Source: Pomacea canaliculata
Lineage: Eukaryota > Mollusca > Gastropoda > Architaenioglossa > Ampullariidae
Direction of reading: 5' to 3'
Length of the DNA: 64,000 nucleotides
NCBI RefSeq assembly: GCF_003073045.1
Contig: NC_037590.1
Location: 29,724,449 to 29,788,448 of the forward strand
Shown: in pieces, positions 14,401 through 27,018 of the stretch
How positions within the stretch are numbered: the first letter of the stretch is position 1
Layout: every line of letters begins with the position of its first letter
Made by a program: the position numbers and the translations under genes
Notes under the pieces: model-generated
Databases searched by the model: none
The model's input: the letters and a program-made list of their open reading frames with translations, nothing else
Told to the model about the DNA's origin: nothing

Positions 14401-17400
14401 CCAAAGTCAAATAGTCTTGCACAGCAACGACGAAACGAAAAAAAAAAAGCACCGGGCTAACCAATGGGCACCAAAAACACAGCAAACTAATAAAAATACA
14501 AAAATTGCGGAGAACCGCCTCCCTCAAACCTGCCAGGCGAAGGGACGCTACTCTCACCATAGACTGCATAGAGAATCCCCACCTTTCACTTTTGCAAACA
14601 AGTTTTCCTCTGTCCACCTATTGTTGATTCCCCTTGAAGGTACCCTAGAGTTTCATGCCAGGTTGCAAAGCCAAATCAGATCTTTTGTGCCAGTTCACTG
14701 TTGGGAGAAGGGGTTTTTGGTGTCCCATGATGGGTTTTGTGCTCCATGTAAGATATTTGGAGCAGCCTACTCAGGCACTTGTTCTTGAATGCCTGTATTC
14801 TCTTTTCACTTAAGCAGAGTGCACATATCACATCCCTACAGTTGGATGGGAACTTTGAGGGGTTTATACAGTCAGTACTTACTGGCAAACCTGATTGTTT
14901 TTCCACACCAGATCCTGTCCAGCCTGGCCATTTCCACTGTTGCTGTTGTGATCCTGGTGTGAATGTCTGAAGTCCATCTGCCATCTTTGAAGAGTCCTTA
15001 AAACTGTTCATCTTACTGAACTGTTCTCAGTTCATTTAGACCCCTGCATTGTTGCAGCCATTGGTGTTAACCATGATTTGTTCTTTAAATACTGGTATGC
15101 ATTAGATATGCATTCACAGTCAGTTTGTTGGTACAGTCTTGCAGTTTGCTGTTGGCTCCTGCCGTGAGATCAATGTCATCTACAAGACACAGGTCTACCC
15201 ACCAATAGAAATGGAGGTCAGATGGCCATAGGTTTCTTCCATGATGCCATTGAAGAAGGCATTGAATACAGACAATAGGGAATACCTTTGCTGACACTCA
15301 TTATTGCTGGAAAGAAGTCTCCTAGCTGTTGAGTAGTTTTGTGCTTAATGAAGTATTGTATAGTGCTTTGAAGATTTGAACAAGTTTTTATATCAGGATG
15401 CAACAGTTAAAGATCTGTTTAGTTGTGCTCCTGACTAGTCTGAAGCCAATGTGTTCTTCTGCTAGCAGTGGTAGTGGTAATATGATTCCGGATTTCATTT
15501 TGCATGTGTGGCTGATGAGACTTATGGTGTTGTAGTTTCAGGACTGTTGTATGTTTTCTTTCTTTGTATTGCACTGATAGAGCCTTAGTTTCTGGCACAG
15601 CATAAAGCTCAGTTTTCTTTTTAAGGGGTATGACTAGTGATTGCATCCATTCTTTACATTCCTAGATTCTTTGGCACCGAGCAATAAGGGCCTTTGTTTG
15701 TTTGTTTTTTTTTTCCACCCTGCTTTAGCAGTTAGCTTGGATGTTGTCAGGGGACTTCAGTCCCTTTAGACATCATATAGCTGTTTCGCCCTCTTCCTAT
15801 AGTACTGGCATGTCTGTGGGCATTCTGTTGTTTTGGAGGACATTGGCGCCTTCCCTTAGCTGGAAGTTGCCCAGGTTGTTGCAATATTCAGTCCTTCAGT
15901 TTCTGTGAGAAGATGGCCATTGCTGTCATCAGTGACAAAAGTCTTGGGTTGACCTGTTTTGGTAAGGGTCTTCATGAGTTGGTAGGCCTTTTATCTGTCA
16001 TTTCATACCATTCCCTTGTATAGTCTGGCACTGGTCCTTGATCAGTTATCTGCCTTCATTATCTTCCTCATATTTCATTTTACTGTGCTAGGAAGATGCT
16101 TCTGGGTTACTATTTCTATTTTCAAGGCCTTCCTCTGGTCGCAGAGATGCTAGAATTTTGGATACCAAAACACCACCCCCATTCCCTGTAGCAAATGAAT
16201 TATCTGACATTTACACTGTACTTGAAAGATAAATTTACATTGACCTGTCAAATCTGGTTGAGCAGTAGGAATTGGACATTTTGCAAAGAAACAGATTTTG
16301 TGAAAAACTGGTTTGAAAGATGTGGATTTTCTTCCACTACTGTTGCAAAAAAACCAAATAAACAAAAAATAAATACAAAACAAACCCCACCAAAAAACTA
16401 TCAGTATTAACCCAGCCTCCTCTAGATTTGGTTTTATTTAGGAAGAAATCTTTCTGTACACAATTTGGATGTCTTTATCATCTAGTAGCTTGAAGAGTAG
16501 ACTCTAATGTTTAAAAAAAATACAGTTGCAAAAGTAATCTGTTTCTTGCAGGGAATTGAGTTTGAAGAATATCTAGCTTTCTGGAAGTTTCTCAAAAGCA
16601 TAAATGATGTAGACACTGCTCTCAGCTTCTACCACCTGGCAGGTGTCTCGATTGACAGAGGTGAGATTGTTAGAAAAGTTAACCATTTTATTTACAATTA
16701 AGGCATTCCGTATATATAATTCATTTTACTTATTTTAAACCTTACAATTGTTTACTGCTCTTAAAATATTGACTTGGAAAAGAGATAGAAGTTCTGGTCC
16801 ACATTGTTTAAAGATTGCAGATTCCCATCTTGCCTCCAACACATGGTTACTTTGTGCAGGTGGCAACTGTTTAGTGCCGGACAAGTTCAGTGTAATATAG
16901 CTAAGTTGCAGATTCTTGCATAAAATGCTTGCACCACATTCCCCCTAAACAGTATGTTCCTACCACTAAATTATGTGAAATCAAAGCTGTTGTCTGCTGT
17001 TCTGTTTGTGATTTTTTCCAGAGACATTTCGCCATGTAGCTAAAACGGTGGCTAAAGCAGATCTTTCAGAACACATCATTGATGTGGTTTTCACCTTGTT
17101 TGATGAAAACAGTAAGTTTATTGTTGCACAATGAGTCACTCCTTTCTTGACTGTTTATTTAGGTTGAGAATTTGTCCACTTATTTTGATAAAGATGATAA
17201 TATTACTACATTCAAGAGTAGAGCCATTATTTTGCATGAAATGCTGTGAACATTAATATGAGTAAGCATAAACTTAATAAATTCATCAAAAAAAAATGAT
17301 GAATAGCACTTTAAAAAGCTCAAAACAAGTTTTAAGCCCTTTGGTTTTGGTCTGCAGATGATGGGGAACTTAGCAACAAAGAATTTGTGTCAGTTATGAA

Positions 17401-17506
17401 GCGCCGAGTCATGCGTGGTTTGGAAAAACCAAAAGATACAGGTTTTGTGAAGTTAATGAATGCCATGTGGAAGTGTGCTACCTCTGCCACCACATTTCTG
17501 GACTAA
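2492..17506 (+). CDS. MICU1: MICU1, mitochondrial calcium uptake 1 (complete, 11 coding exons)
   Basis: MICU1 is the EF-hand gatekeeper of the mitochondrial calcium uniporter, acting in the intermembrane space. Coding exons: 2492-2877, 4345-4492, 4919-5072, 5579-5616, 10389-10503, 11324-11406, 12160-12354, 12735-12875, 16552-16660, 17022-17111, 17358-17506. Phases agree throughout and give 535 residues (human 476). Seen: an N-terminal extension with a hydrophobic segment (~107-127); an acidic stretch followed by six lysines (166-171) just before GFRDRK, matching the polybasic uniporter-binding region; then [18 protein letters not shown]-hand loop 1 is [12 protein letters not shown] (294-305) and loop 2 [12 protein letters not shown] (484-495). 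The C-terminal MWKC Cys (526) corresponds to the human Cys that links to MICU2. The 38-nt exon 4 and the intron-4 inverted repeat are notable. GLEKPKD and the polybasic block favour MICU1 over MICU2/3. Confidence 0.95.
3440..4135 (-). mobile_element. Decayed LINE reverse-transcriptase fragment (CR1/Jockey-like)
   Basis: On the minus strand, around 4084-4054, the sequence translates to [13 protein letters not shown], the conserved reverse-transcriptase block just before the catalytic loop of many non-LTR retrotransposons, followed by a degraded downstream region. The frame is interrupted and the expected ADD motif is not intact, so this is an old relic in MICU1 intron 1, antisense to the gene. 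Clade assignment is by general resemblance only and the ends are approximate. Confidence 0.65.
8247..8690. repeat. Long inverted repeat (foldback / MITE-like element)
   Basis: The left arm, about 8247-8457, is mirrored by the right arm, about 8481-8690, around a ~23-bp spacer. Paired landmarks are GATATAGGCG with CGCCTATATC, AAATTTCAGC with GCTGAAATTT, CCGTTAATTATCTG with CAGATAATTAACGG, CACCAATCAGAGAG with CTCTCTGATTGGTGC, and ATTCGGACA with TGTCCGAAT. Arms are imperfect, so the copy is not fresh. No open frame is present. It sits in MICU1 intron 4. A non-autonomous DNA transposon is the likeliest origin; the ends and target duplication could not be fixed. Confidence 0.85.
13085..13200 (-). 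mobile_element. LINE/SINE 3'-end relic with (ATC)n tail
   Basis: Read on the minus strand, a GAGCG...CGGAT...GCGCGTTATAA block is followed by a run of ATC trinucleotides. The same block with the same tail occurs on the plus strand near 61770-61825, after a recognisable LINE C-terminus. This is therefore a second, opposite-facing copy of that 3' end, in MICU1 intron 8. Confidence 0.6.
13620..13950. repeat. Old interspersed repeat, copy 1 (partner at 33120-33400)
   Basis: Blocks such as TCATATTCT, TATTCTC, GATGTCA, TCTGGAGTC and CCATTA-ATCTA occur in the same order and spacing here and in an intron of hnRNP copy B. They are preceded by a more diverged GAACTG...ATCTA...CAGC...TGAG region. No coding frame or terminal structure was identified. 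Family unknown. Confidence 0.55.
14560..16140 (-). mobile_element. Decayed LINE (endonuclease/RT type), minus strand
   Basis: Reading the minus strand from about 16140 to 14560 gives, in order and in several broken frames: TEYCNNLGN; a [11 protein letters not shown] segment; [17 protein letters not shown], a damaged FADDIDL catalytic region; [12 protein letters not shown]; and [25 protein letters not shown]. This is the order found in a widespread invertebrate non-LTR retrotransposon polyprotein. Many stops and shifts separate the blocks, so it is inactive. It lies in MICU1 intron 8, antisense to the gene. Clade is uncertain. Confidence 0.75.
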
Positions 17507-19464
17507 TTTTTCTTTACACCTTATTTCCATTTACCCATGTTGATGGATTGTTAGATTTGTGTCAATAATGCTGATTAAAAACTAGGAATTGTCTGAACTT
17601 GTGTTTTTTCGAGCATTTTTACTCACTTCTAAAGTAACAAAATAAAAAAGGGTCAGCTCCCAGACATCTTGCTTTTGAAATAATCCATTACTGGCCCTTT
17701 ATATGACACCAACTTTGTTCACTTTTTAAGTCCTCAGATATACTGTGACTATCCTGTTGTATCATTTCACTAAGATGGAAAAAGACTTACCAGCAATGTT
17801 GTGCTATTGAAACAAAAGGAAGGTTGACTACTTTGACGTGATATAGACTTAGCTACTTGCTACATGTAAAAACACCAGTTCCCCCTTTCCATTATGGAGA
17901 GAAAGAAAAACTAAAGCGTTTGGTATGGAGATGAGTTGGCATATCACATGTAACTATGAGGAAAATGCCATTGAAGATGAATTCTTTTGAATATTTAAAA
18001 AAAAAACTGCAAATGATGCCTTAATATCCAAATCTACATGAGCTTTTGTAAAGAATGTTACGGATATTTCCAATTTTTAAATTTATATGTTTATTAATCT
18101 CATCTGTCCTTTGAAAAATGCTAAGAGTTATAAGAATTACCCACTCCTTTACATTGTGTATGTAATGCACATGCTCATGGCTGTTGTTTTATTCATTCTG
18201 ATCCATTTTTTTAAACACTATTAATACTACATAAAAGGGAATGTGTGTAACATTGTTACAGTTTGCTTTGTAACTTGTGCCATCATGTAATCTGTCAGAT
18301 TTCGGTCTTGGACTTGATCGATGATAGTCAACTGCATGCTCTTGGCCCAAAAGTGCAGTCTTAGCTATAGTCTATATATAAATGTATATATATAAGAAAA
18401 AGGGGTCTGTTGCCTTTGTTGTGTATTGTCTGCTTTTTAAGAACATTGTGTGATTTAACCTATCAGCTAAAAATGTAAAAGACATATTGAAAATTTTATT
18501 AAAAATGTTCAGTAATTAAGACAAAGCTTGAGAGTTTTAGAGTTCTCAAAATGTGTAAATGATCAGTGTTGTATCACATAAGCAACTACCTTTTCTGCTC
18601 AGCACACAAAAGCGAAAACAAACTGATCGCACAAACATTTTAATGAACAAGAGCTTAAGTGTCATCATGGTTTTCACGGATAAAAATCTTGTCTGAAAGT
18701 GAAGGAATCCAAATACACACACTCATGCACTCGATCAAGTCAACTGCAATATAAAAAGTGACTTTACACCCTGATGAATAATCTGATGAACAGCCAGGTT
18801 AGTAGCTTACAATGGCAGCTGATATCAATGAACATGAAAATGCTTTATGCGACGTCAACATCATTCAGAGTTCATAGCTGTGTAATTTCTGCACAAACTT
18901 TCTGAACACATGCTATCAATTTCTTGATATATGAAAGGACAAAATACTACTAAAGTCCACTTGATCTAACAAGTGTGTTTATACTTTTGAGCTTTGTCCA
19001 TTACATCATGATTCATGTCATCTAGTTCCCAAACTAAATAAAAAATAAATACATAACAAAAAATGGACCTCTTATGCACACAAAAAACCCCACTAGGATG
19101 TCTCAAAACGGAGACAAAACATGCCACCATGCTTCTATATTCATTTTCACATGACATAAGCATTAGGGTCTGGATGATTTATTACTATTTCCTGCACTGT
19201 AAATTAAGAGGCAATAATAAATGGCTGTTTTACCACAAATTACTGGAATTCCTAAGTGTAAAAAATATGGGAAATATAATTCTGAAGAATAATAAAAAAA
19301 AAAAAAAAAAAAATGGCTGTAAGACTCTTGCAATCTGATTTTTGTTCGCACAGGAACAGAATAAATCACCCCGAAGGAAAATATGTCATGACCCTCAATA
19401 AGTTTATTTAGTACGTCAAAGAAAAGTGTCATTTTGTGAGCTGGATGCATCCTGGTATCAAGAA
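17507..19464. other. Convergent 3' regions of MICU1 (+) and hnRNP copy A (-)
   Basis: No coding exon is seen. AATAAA at 17641-17646 could end MICU1. On the minus strand AATAAA (TTTATT on plus) occurs at 19403-19408, very close to the copy A stop, and again at 18495-18500, so the two 3' UTRs may meet or overlap. A poly(A)-rich run lies near 19298-19313. Confidence 0.5.
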
Positions 19465-22400
19465 CTAGAAAGCAGTGTAATTAGGGTTGGCCATGCTGCC
19501 CATGGTGTTACTTGTTAAATTTCCACCGTAGCCACCACCATCCATGTAGCTATTATTCATCCCTGTAACAGAAATAACATTTCAACCCACTTTGCACATA
19601 TCACAAAATCCTGCAATTTCCAAGAAATGAAATGTCACAACTCTTAAGGTCAGAAATTAAAAAATTAAAACAAATTGTTCTATAGAGATACTTGCCTCCG
19701 CCGTAGCCTCCACCACTTCCCATACTGCCACCCATTCCATAGCCTCCACCACTGCCACTGCTGTTGCTGCTGAACTGACCCCCGTTGAAACCCCCTTGGT
19801 TGCCATAGCCTCCACCAGCACCACTTCCCATTCCATAACCACCGCCACTGTTGCTGCTAGCTCCATAGCCTCCTCCACCACCAAAACTGCCACTTCCACC
19901 ACCCATGTTGCCACTGCTAAATCCACCACCCATGTCGCTGCCATAGTTTCCCATGTCAGAACCTCCACGAGTTGGTGTGGAATTCAGGAATAATTCAATG
20001 TATCGATGCTCTGAGAGGAAAAAGTAAAGATTAGAGTACTAAGGATTTTTAAAAATTATTGCTACAGAATACATTTATCATAACTTTTATCATCACTTTT
20101 GTGCATCACACAATGTGTATTTTATGTCAAAATATGCAAATCTGGTGTTGTCTGATACTGGACCATGAGACATTGCTGTATTCTGGAAGCTGCCTTCCCA
20201 CTTCGGGAAGAGGGAAGGGGGAAGGGGGTTGAAAGTCTAGATTCAAGGTATTTTGAGGCTTGAGTTGATAACTGTAATGTGACAACTCACGCATGTTCGA
20301 TCGGTGTTTCTTCATGGCTTCTAAGGCTTCCTGGTGAGTAGCAAAATCCACATTGGCCTCACCCGTACGACGACCGTCAGAGCCATATTCAAACTCCACC
20401 CTTACTGGCTGGATTGGTGCAAAGAACTACCAAAAAAATCAGCGCTTTAAAAAATAAACTGTCCAACAGTAGACCGAAAGTTTATAAATATATAACATTA
20501 CTCACAATAAATAGTGTTCAATAAAGAACTTCAATCTGCACCTTAAGTAAACTTACATGACATGCAGCTTGAGCTTAGAAGCATTGTAAGGGTGAGATGT
20601 CTAAAAATTATTGGTACTAGAATGAAGAAGGCATGTGGCAGAAATCTTTAATGCAAGAAACAACCCTAACCCTCCCAATGAATACTATGGCTGACTGTAA
20701 CTCAAACTCATGAAAACCATTTTTTAATAATCTGAAAACAATGGGAAAACTGTCTAGAATTCTACTTACATCGAAGACATCCTGCTCTATGGCAAGAAAT
20801 GGCATACCACGCATATGAACTGAGTGGCCTGTCTTGCTGATATAATGACTTCCTGGATGTCCCATGCGTGGTCGTTCATCTATCATCATGCGACCTCGAG
20901 GTGGCCGCATTCCCCCACGACCCCTTTGGCCCATGTAACCCATTCCACCAAATCCCATATTGTAATCGTCAAATTCGTCATCATAATATCCTGGAAAAGT
21001 AACAGATCATAATTTTTTTTACAAAATGAGATAGCAAGGAGAAAATAATAATACTTTATTTGTCCCAGAGGGCAATTCTGTTGCAGCTCATTTAAAATTA
21101 AAATTCATACACAACTGCATGCACAAAACTGCAAAAATGTATGCCAGATTTGTAAATGTACTGAAAAGGACCACCAGATCTGAACTGATGAAAAATGATA
21201 AATTACTGTTTAAAAAATAAAAATCTTTTGTTTGCTTTTGATGCCAAATGCCCATGGGTTTACTAAATACACAAAGAACGCCTTGTAATAAGTTTTAAAC
21301 ATTTTATTTAGACCCCACATTTAGGTATATCGCTGTACCAAAGAAATGATCCAGAGGATTTGTTTCATGAAGTAACAGTTCTTTTTAAAAAATGATGCCA
21401 ACAATAAGCAAATCTAAAAAGTTAAAATCCATAAATTCAAACTTTAAAACAAGTTTTTATAAGTTTCTCAATTTTGTAACAACTATTTTTTTATACTTTA
21501 TGATTACCTTTGAGATTTCTTCCTCCTCGACCTCTGTTGAAACCCATACCCATTGGGCCACCCATTCCCATGCCAGGTCCAATTGGACCACCAAACCTGT
21601 CATTGCGATCATAGGGGCTGGGTCGACCAATCCCCATGCCGGGACCCATAGGAGGCCTGAAGCCACCACGTTGATTACCAAACACTGCATTAGCCTCTGA
21701 CATGCTGCTCTTGAAAATTTCTATGTACCTGAAAAATTTGATGGGGATAGTCAATGACCGTTTTAAGATCATGCTGCCACTACCTCTATTTTTGGCAATG
21801 CAAGAAAAAGGAGAGAAAATATAACAAATAACAAATAGATAACAAATCCACTGATTCAATCCCCTACTTTTTTTTTTAAAAAAAAGCCTTTCTCTCCCTC
21901 TAACTAAAGCTCACAACACAACCTCTCCTATTATTAAATCAATTTCTGTGGACTCCTCACAGCACAAATAAAAATAATAATAAAAGGGGCACATGGCACA
22001 CAAAATAGGAAAAAATTAACAGTAACATTAACTATGTGACGTCACACATCTTCTGAACACAAAATATACAATCACAAAAATGTCAGCTAAAGAAGTGAGA
22101 GAGCATAGCAACAAGGCTAGCACTTTCATCCAATTCTCATACAACAGGCCTCTTTTCTTTCTTTATACTAATATTTAAGTTGTTCAGATATCACATGCTT
22201 TCCACAAAGCTGCTCAAAGATTCAGTCAGCACAAGCATTTTATGTCCACCTTACCATTGTGAAAGTTCATAGAGACGTTGCACCACAAATTTTGAAGTTG
22301 TCACCAGTACCTGTCTTCGTTTTGTTTCTAGTTTCTTCAAAGGCATTAGAATACTGAACAGATGTATGTAGCTGATCAAGGAGGAATTGACTCAAGAGGC

Positions 22401-25265
22401 TGTTCACTAACAGCTTGTTATAAGACCATCGTTTTTGTTTTTTTTGTTTTATAATTACCAATAAATAATGGGGAGAGAAAGAAAAGTAGCTGTCTACCCC
22501 CTATGACCCCCACACACCCCCATACACCCACCACTCTCCCCGCAGCAAATAAGAAACAACAAGTACGGCTCTGTGCCCCATCAGGCCCAGCCATCCCACC
22601 TGTGCCCTATGCGCTCCTTGTGTTTACCCAGGGCCTTTTCTGCTATCTCCTGGGATGCGAACTGTACAAACGCCTCCCCTGTGCTGCGCCCCAGCCGATC
22701 CTCTGGTAGCATTATCCCATTGGGTACAATCTCGAACCCTACATACCCACCCAACAAACAGAGTCAAACAGTCAGCACCCAATGGTTAAAGTAGACAGCC
22801 TGCAAGTACAGCATCCATATCAAATCCAAACTCCCATTTTAAAGTCTTCCCCTAATGCATATATAATTCTGTGTAACTACAGAAACAACCTTTTCTTTTC
22901 TATTTATAAGGCTTGTTTTTATAGATTAAAGTTCAGGTTGTCACTGCTATGTTAACTGACATGGGTTGCCTTTTCAACAATATCCATTAGTAACCAAGGG
23001 ACACAAAATAATTTCCTAGGACCACTGTTATGAAGCAAGGGTAAGTTGTTTTTTTCCAGGAAAACATGGAAAGCTCCATGGCAATTACCTTGTCTCCATA
23101 GCTGTAGTGTTGATTCCTCCATTTTTGCACTGGGGCAACAACTGACCTTCACTTCCAAACTAAAGCCCCTAAATTATTTAAAAAGCTTTTACCTAACACT
23201 ATAAGGTAGAGGAAAAAATATATGACTTAGTTTCTTTGATTCTTCACCATTCACTTTTTTTAATGGCTACTTTTAATAGATTAATCTGCAACTTAGTCAT
23301 AGGATTCTAGACTTCTTAGAAGACTAAATATACACACATTAAAGTGCATAACAAGATTATAATTCTTAGTGCTTGGGTGACAGACTCCATCGATAGGTTA
23401 AAAAATGTGGTTCTGCAACACTCTTTCCTTGTCACTTCAGAGGGCAAAGAAACAGCAATACAATCTTGTATAAAGTCTATTGACACAATGTTCTGGCTAT
23501 ATACTAAGTGATATAAGATGGAGTGGATTTAATGACTTTAACTCAGGTTTTCACATAAAGATACACCACTTCTGCATCCTCTTTAAATCCATATTTCAAC
23601 ATTCTGACCCTCTTATGTGTATGCTAAAACCAAAATTTCATTAAAAAAAGAAATATCATAGTTGCAAAACGTTTTGCAGATTTTATTGCTTGTGCTCCAG
23701 AGAAGACTATTTGAAATTTTAGAGTATTCAATACTGATATTATTTAGCCCTTTGTAGACAAATGTCCAAACTAAAAAATTTCACAGGATTTTTTAAAATA
23801 AATGTTTGATGTATTTAATATATTTATAGCATCTGAAAGACACATTACAAACGTGAAAATGCATCTGTTAACTAAACTTTTTTCAACACCCTCAATATAA
23901 AATATCTTAAGATTAGAATACTGATGCATTAAAAGGGGAAGGACAATTTAAACTGAATTAAGCATAATAATTGCCACACAGTCTTAATACTCTTTTTAAA
24001 AAACATATTTTCTAAAATCTGTAGATAATTGTTTTATTACTTTTCATTGCTTTAAAGGATGCAATAATTTCTTTCTCAATTGCCTTTGTTGGTATGTCAG
24101 AAAATTCAGTTTTGCAAATTACTTCAACAAATTCTGATGCAAACTTTACATCTAAACTTTTATTTTCAATGTCTAATATTCACAAACATCATACTACGCA
24201 AACTCAAGAGTATATTTAATGGTATTATGAATCTGACAAAGCAGGAGGGAAAATCATTTAAAAGAGCTGAACTTTTAAAATTTCCTCCCCCTCCCGCATA
24301 CACACACATGTACAAGTTTTATTTACATCACAGCAAATAATTTTCTCAATGCCTATTCACACAAACAAACAAATAAAAAGCACATGCACAGATAGAAACA
24401 TCACTATATATATATAAATTTAAATTTATTAATCTGACACTTTTTCTCGAAAATTGATGTTTTAACATTATATTTAAAACTACAAGAAGCAATGTTGCTT
24501 GAATTTTAATTTTTAATAAAAATGAAAAATGAAAATTTTTTTCACCACAGCTATACATCATACTATTTCACTTAAAACACAGCTATTTAAGGAGTATACC
24601 TGTAAAGAACTGAGCAATCTCTTCTTTGGAACAGCCAAAAGGAAGACCACGTAATTTGACAACTGCTTCACTCATGTTGGGAGAGTCCAAACCAGCACGT
24701 TTGATGACCCACTCCATTTCACCTTTCTTTGACCGAAATACTGCCAACAAACAGAAAGGCTCATTAGTCTATCCTTCAACTTTATCCCATTGCTAGCAAG
24801 ATTCTACCTTCCCAATTCCTTTGCCATTGCTAAAGGGAATCAGAATTTTTCCGCTTCCTTGTATCTGCTGTTAAGATTAAAATAATTCACACCCCATGGC
24901 TCTGACAGATCAAGTGGGCAAAATGGCACATGGTGATTATTGTGCTAGTTCTTAGCAGCAATAAAGTAGATAAGGCAGCAAAAAAAGTAAATACAAAATT
25001 AGGTAATATTAACAGAAATAATGGTTTAACTCATTTATGCCTGATATTCCATTATTGGAACATTATAAATATTTGTTCTCTTCAAATTCTTGTTCCTTAA
25101 ATATCTATAAATCACATTCATGAATTTCATGCACAAATTAAAAAAATGTCAACATTTGGCATAAATGGGTTAAAGGAAAACTGGTAATAACAACAGCTTA
25201 TTTAATGTGCAATGGAAAGAAATAAAAACACTAATGTGAATTATGATGACATTCTGAAGAATGCT

Positions 25266-25302
<37 letters not shown>

Positions 25303-26793
25303 TACATTTTAAGAGCTGTTGGTAAGCAACAAAATATTTTATGCTGTGAATTCAAAACATATGAAGCTCTCATGAAGGGACAGTTTTTGGTAAAACAAAC
25401 GATGTGCCCACATTGCAGTTTTACAACATTTGTCAATTTAATTTACACTTGCATAACAGCATCTTCAACACAGCATTAAAAAGGACTGTTTTGTAAGTCT
25501 GCCCTCTCTTTAGCAAAATTTTATGTCACCGATTATGAGTAAATAAACCCACCTTCAATATATCGTTGTCCTAAGTGTTCTTTATTTTTTTTTAGTGCTG
25601 CCTGTACATCATCTTCTGAAACAAACTCAACAAATGCTTCTCCGCTGGGGCGTCCTTCTCGGGAATATGTAAGATGGACTCCATTTACTCCTTCATTTAT
25701 TTCACAACCTGTAAAGTGTTGAAATCAAACAATTTAAAAAGGGGCCAGTGATAAATATGCAGAAAATGTTTTAAAGGCCGAACTTTTAGCACACAGCAGG
25801 AGAGTTCAACCCAAAAGAGGGACGTAAGGAGCATATGCTGTGCTGGCGACCTGAGTGGTTATTCTTTCCCAATTGCTTCCATCTAACCTGACAAGCATCC
25901 TGATCTCCCTGTGCCAGATTGAATCCTTCCTTTTCTGTTGGACTAAGAAAGTTTAGCCTTAAAGCTACAAACGAAGTTAAAAAGGAAATTGTAATTTTTA
26001 AGTGAAGTGGGTGGGTCATAACTTACAAAGACAACTAGATAAAACCTATACAACCTTCTTTTATTTTTTAAAAAACTCCATCATGACGCCATTAACAAAA
26101 CAGATATCAGGATAGTGGATGATTGCATTTATCTTTGAAAGCCTTAGCCAATAGGACATCTGGGAACAACTGTTAATTAGGCATGTAGTGATTTTGACTT
26201 CTTTCTGAGCATGGTGATGTTTGTAGGATTACATCTCAAAAACAAGATTAGCCAAGATTTGGGGAAGTAGTACCATGCACTGAGCTTTACCCAATTTTTC
26301 TTTTTTTATTCATTAGAAAATAAAATGCTGCAGCCAATAATCCTCTAAATAACACTTAAAGGATTCAAATAGTTTATCAAATAGTTAACCTATTTTCTGC
26401 AACTTTTGAGATTAATTTCGTATTTTAACCAGTTTAGCTGGCAATATTTTTGGTACCAGGATATGATGAGGCACATTGCTGCATATAAAAAGTACATAAT
26501 CTCCTTAGCATTAGTGCTTTTGGGATCCAAAATTTTATTAATGTTTTATCTTGAATAATGGGGTAACATAATTTGACCTCAGACGCAGTGTTGAGCTTGA
26601 GTACCCTTATAGATGGTGTTCTGATTTTGTACACACTAATAACATTTGAAAACTATAGCTAATCTTAAATAAGTCTCAATAAGAGTGTACATCAAAAATA
26701 CACATTTTCACCATCAAAAAACTTTTCCACGTCTTCTGGAGTTGCTGACCAGGGAAGACCTCTTAAACGCACTACAAAGCCTTCCTCACCCAT
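19465..26793 (-). CDS. hnRNP H/F-family RNA-binding protein, copy A (complete, 9 coding exons)
   Basis: hnRNP H/F proteins bind G-runs with three quasi-RRMs and control splicing and poly(A) choice in the nucleus. Minus-strand coding exons: 26793-26712, 25708-25553, 24740-24600, 22738-22600, 21728-21508, 20990-20770, 20426-20291, 20010-19696, 19562-19465; phases agree, 502 residues. Seen: [26 protein letters not shown] opens qRRM1 (~4-80); [20 protein letters not shown] and [13 protein letters not shown] form qRRM2 (~102-180); a Gly/Arg/Met linker; VHMRGMPF and [20 protein letters not shown] form qRRM3 (~295-372); then a Gly/Ser/Tyr-rich tail. The start Met lies 3 nt after the acceptor. Exon 8 ends in a GC donor. 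Exon 4 was converted with copy B. Orthologous to vertebrate HNRNPH/F and fly glorund as a group. Confidence 0.95.
22525..22818. repeat. Near-identical segment shared with hnRNP copy B (conversion tract, copy A side)
   Basis: Exon 4 (22600-22738) with about 75 bp of flank on each side matches 36863-37160. By eye, from the left end to about 22790, there are five substitutions and one 4-bp length change. Four substitutions fall within ~30 bp of exon and all are synonymous. The match decays after the AATGG near 22785 and ends abruptly outside the tract. Neighbouring exons 3 and 5 differ at many silent sites and the introns do not align. Confidence 0.9.
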
Positions 26794-27018
26794 GATCTGC
26801 ACAAATAAATGAAATAAAGTCATGAGCCATAAAAACCCTACAAAATAATGAAGGGATTTTCTTTTAATCAATTTAAACAATTTAATTCTTCTAATTTATG
26901 TATAATAAATAATAATAATAAAGGTTGCTTGTATGGCGTCTTATCCTTAAGGGCAACTCAAGGTTTTTACAAAAAAAAAGAAAATTTTTTTTTACAGCAG
27001 TCTACAGAAAACTTGATA

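Noticed and set aside
14252-14788. 178-residue plus-strand open frame in MICU1 intron 8
   Set aside because: Lys/Asn-rich with no family match, and partly the complement of a LINE relic.
19796-19993. Open frame rich in Ser/Thr/Ala on the plus strand
   Set aside because: It is the complement of the Gly-rich last exons of hnRNP copy A; low-complexity codons keep the other frames open.
21040-21090. TTTATTTGTCCCAGAGGGCAATT as a repeat end
   Set aside because: It resembles repeat tails known from other animals, but no second copy or boundary could be shown in this window.
22503-22794. Plus-strand open frames repeated at 36845-37162, suggesting a duplicated small gene
   Set aside because: They mirror the converted exon 4 of the hnRNP genes, whose minus-strand reading matches qRRM2.
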